Positions 63,379 through 64,000 of a DNA stretch of 64,000 bases are shown here, piece after piece. The notes below the pieces were generated by a model that was not told where the DNA came from, ran no database searches, and saw only the letters and a list, made by a program, of their open reading frames with translations. Origin of the DNA: Pseudodesulfovibrio tunisiensis (GTDB lineage: Bacteria; Desulfobacterota; Desulfovibrionia; Desulfovibrionales; Desulfovibrionaceae); the NCBI RefSeq assembly GCF_022809775.1, contig NZ_CP094380.1, positions 2,095,001 through 2,159,000 of the forward strand, in the 5' to 3' direction. Positions within the stretch are counted from its first letter, which is position 1. The number at the start of each line of letters is the position of its first letter. The position numbers and the translations under genes are program-made.

Positions 63379-64000
63379 ATCCGGAAGACATGGTGCAGCC
63401 AGCACGGTCGTGGCCCTGCTCATCCCGGTGCTCGTGGCCGTGGCAGGACTGGTCCTTGATCTGGGCAATCTGTACCTGACCCATACGCGGCTTCAGGCTG
63501 CCGTGGACGCGGGCGCGCTCGCCGGCAGTCTGGAACTGCCCTACGACCCGGACCTGTCCAAAGGCGTGGTTGCCCGGGCAGCCGAGGACATGGTGCAGAC
63601 CAACTTCCCGGACGCGATGCTGGACGGGATATCCCCGGGCAGCGAGGTGCGTAGCGTGGTGGTCCGGGCCAGCGCCGACGTGAAACTGCTCCTGCTGGGC
63701 TTTCTGGGGCTGGCCGACCGCACGGTCACGGCCGAGGCCGCAGCCGGGTTCAACAATCTGGAAGTGGTGTTCGCCATCGACAATTCCGGGTCCATGCGCG
63801 GCACGCCCATCGATCTGGTCAAGCAGGCAAGCTGCGAACTCATCGACCTGCTCATCCCGACCAATGCGCATCCGGCCACCAAGGTCGGGCTGGTGCCCTT
63901 CCGGGGCAAGGTACGCGTGGGCGAAGACGTGGACGGATTGCCTGCGGGCTGCCGCAATGCGGACAACAGCCTGAACTCGGGCATCCACGAGGATTTCATG
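63350..64000 (+). CDS. tadG: TadG-like pilus protein with von Willebrand A domain, N-terminal part
   Basis: An open frame runs from the ATG at 63350 (overlapping tadE by 29 bases) to the window end, 217 codons without a stop. It opens with a basic leader and hydrophobic helix (STVVALLIPVLVAVAGLVLD, then LGNLYLTHTRLQAAVDAGA), as in Tad pilus G proteins, and then a vWA domain with the metal-binding DxSxS motif (AIDNSGSMRG near residue 144). The start is not certain because the ribosome site is weak. The C-terminal part is outside the window. Confidence 0.85.
   Translation, partial: MRAPQCPCRESGRHGAASTVVALLIPVLVAVAGLVLDLGNLYLTHTRLQAAVDAGALAGSLELPYDPDLSKGVVARAAEDMVQTNFPDAMLDGISPGSEVRSVVVRASADVKLLLLGFLGLADRTVTAEAAAGFNNLEVVFAIDNSGSMRGTPIDLVKQASCELIDLLIPTNAHPATKVGLVPFRGKVRVGEDVDGLPAGCRNADNSLNSGIHEDFM

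Overview
The window is about 64 kb of GC-rich bacterial chromosome, and its gene content and order point to a sulfate-reducing Desulfovibrionales-type bacterium (Desulfovibrio or Pseudodesulfovibrio-like). Supporting signs are the order fabG-acpP-fabF-glyA-dCMP deaminase-ribD-ribE ... ribBA-ribH-nusB-leuS ... lptE-holA-radC, which I recall from Desulfovibrio vulgaris, the nickel chaperones HypA/HypB, an Mrp/NBP35 plus NifX-like pair next to a sigma-54 activator, and a TTT (tripartite tricarboxylate) transporter. There is no rRNA, tRNA, CRISPR array, transposase or integrase that I can see. The assignment comes from reading the sequence, not from a search.

Layout. 1-14.7 kb: fatty-acid synthesis, one-carbon and riboflavin genes, nusB and leuS, interrupted at 5.9-9.6 kb by a glycosyltransferase, an unknown gene, a periplasmic binding protein and a heme-binding GGDEF protein. 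14.75-16.64 kb: a gene-free tandem array of about 579-bp units rich in hairpins. 16.9-26.3 kb: one-direction catabolic operon (YheO/DauR-type regulator, RidA, TctC-TctB-TctA, MmgE/PrpD protein, fumarase/aspartase-superfamily lyase, cysteine-desulfidase-like iron-sulfur protein, DUF1847 protein). 26.5-29.6 kb: hypAB, then a minus-strand cluster with hemC. 29.9-37.7 kb: TPR and unknown genes, a beta-hydroxyacid dehydrogenase, lptE-holA-radC, a frameshifted acylphosphatase and lon. 37.8-45.3 kb: P-type ATPase, sigma-54 activator, NifX-like protein, Mrp and an amidohydrolase. 45.7-49.0 kb: a DUF169 protein, a frameshifted MocR-type regulator, and an FMN riboswitch in front of a second ribB. 49.0-64.0 kb: hybrid histidine kinase and a complete Flp/Tad pilus locus with its own NtrC-type response regulator.

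How the parts work together. The catabolic operon looks able to import a small carboxylate, epimerise or dehydrate it, cleave it to a fumarate-type product plus an amino acid, and deaminate the amino acid, with RidA clearing the reactive enamine/imine. The substrate is not known; I infer an N- or S-dicarboxyethyl amino-acid adduct or a similar compound. The Tad locus has two near-identical sigma-54 promoters, one facing the flp-tad operon and one facing the tadE-tadG genes, on either side of the response regulator gene; that makes a self-contained pilus switch likely. A third clear sigma-54 promoter precedes the NifX-like/mrp pair and sits just after a sigma-54 activator.

Non-coding structure is the most unusual part. 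Besides the 579-bp array, two families of dispersed palindromic elements occur (three copies of about 170-300 bp and two of about 125 bp). Within each family the hairpin arms differ between copies yet still pair, which is the pattern expected when structure is kept.
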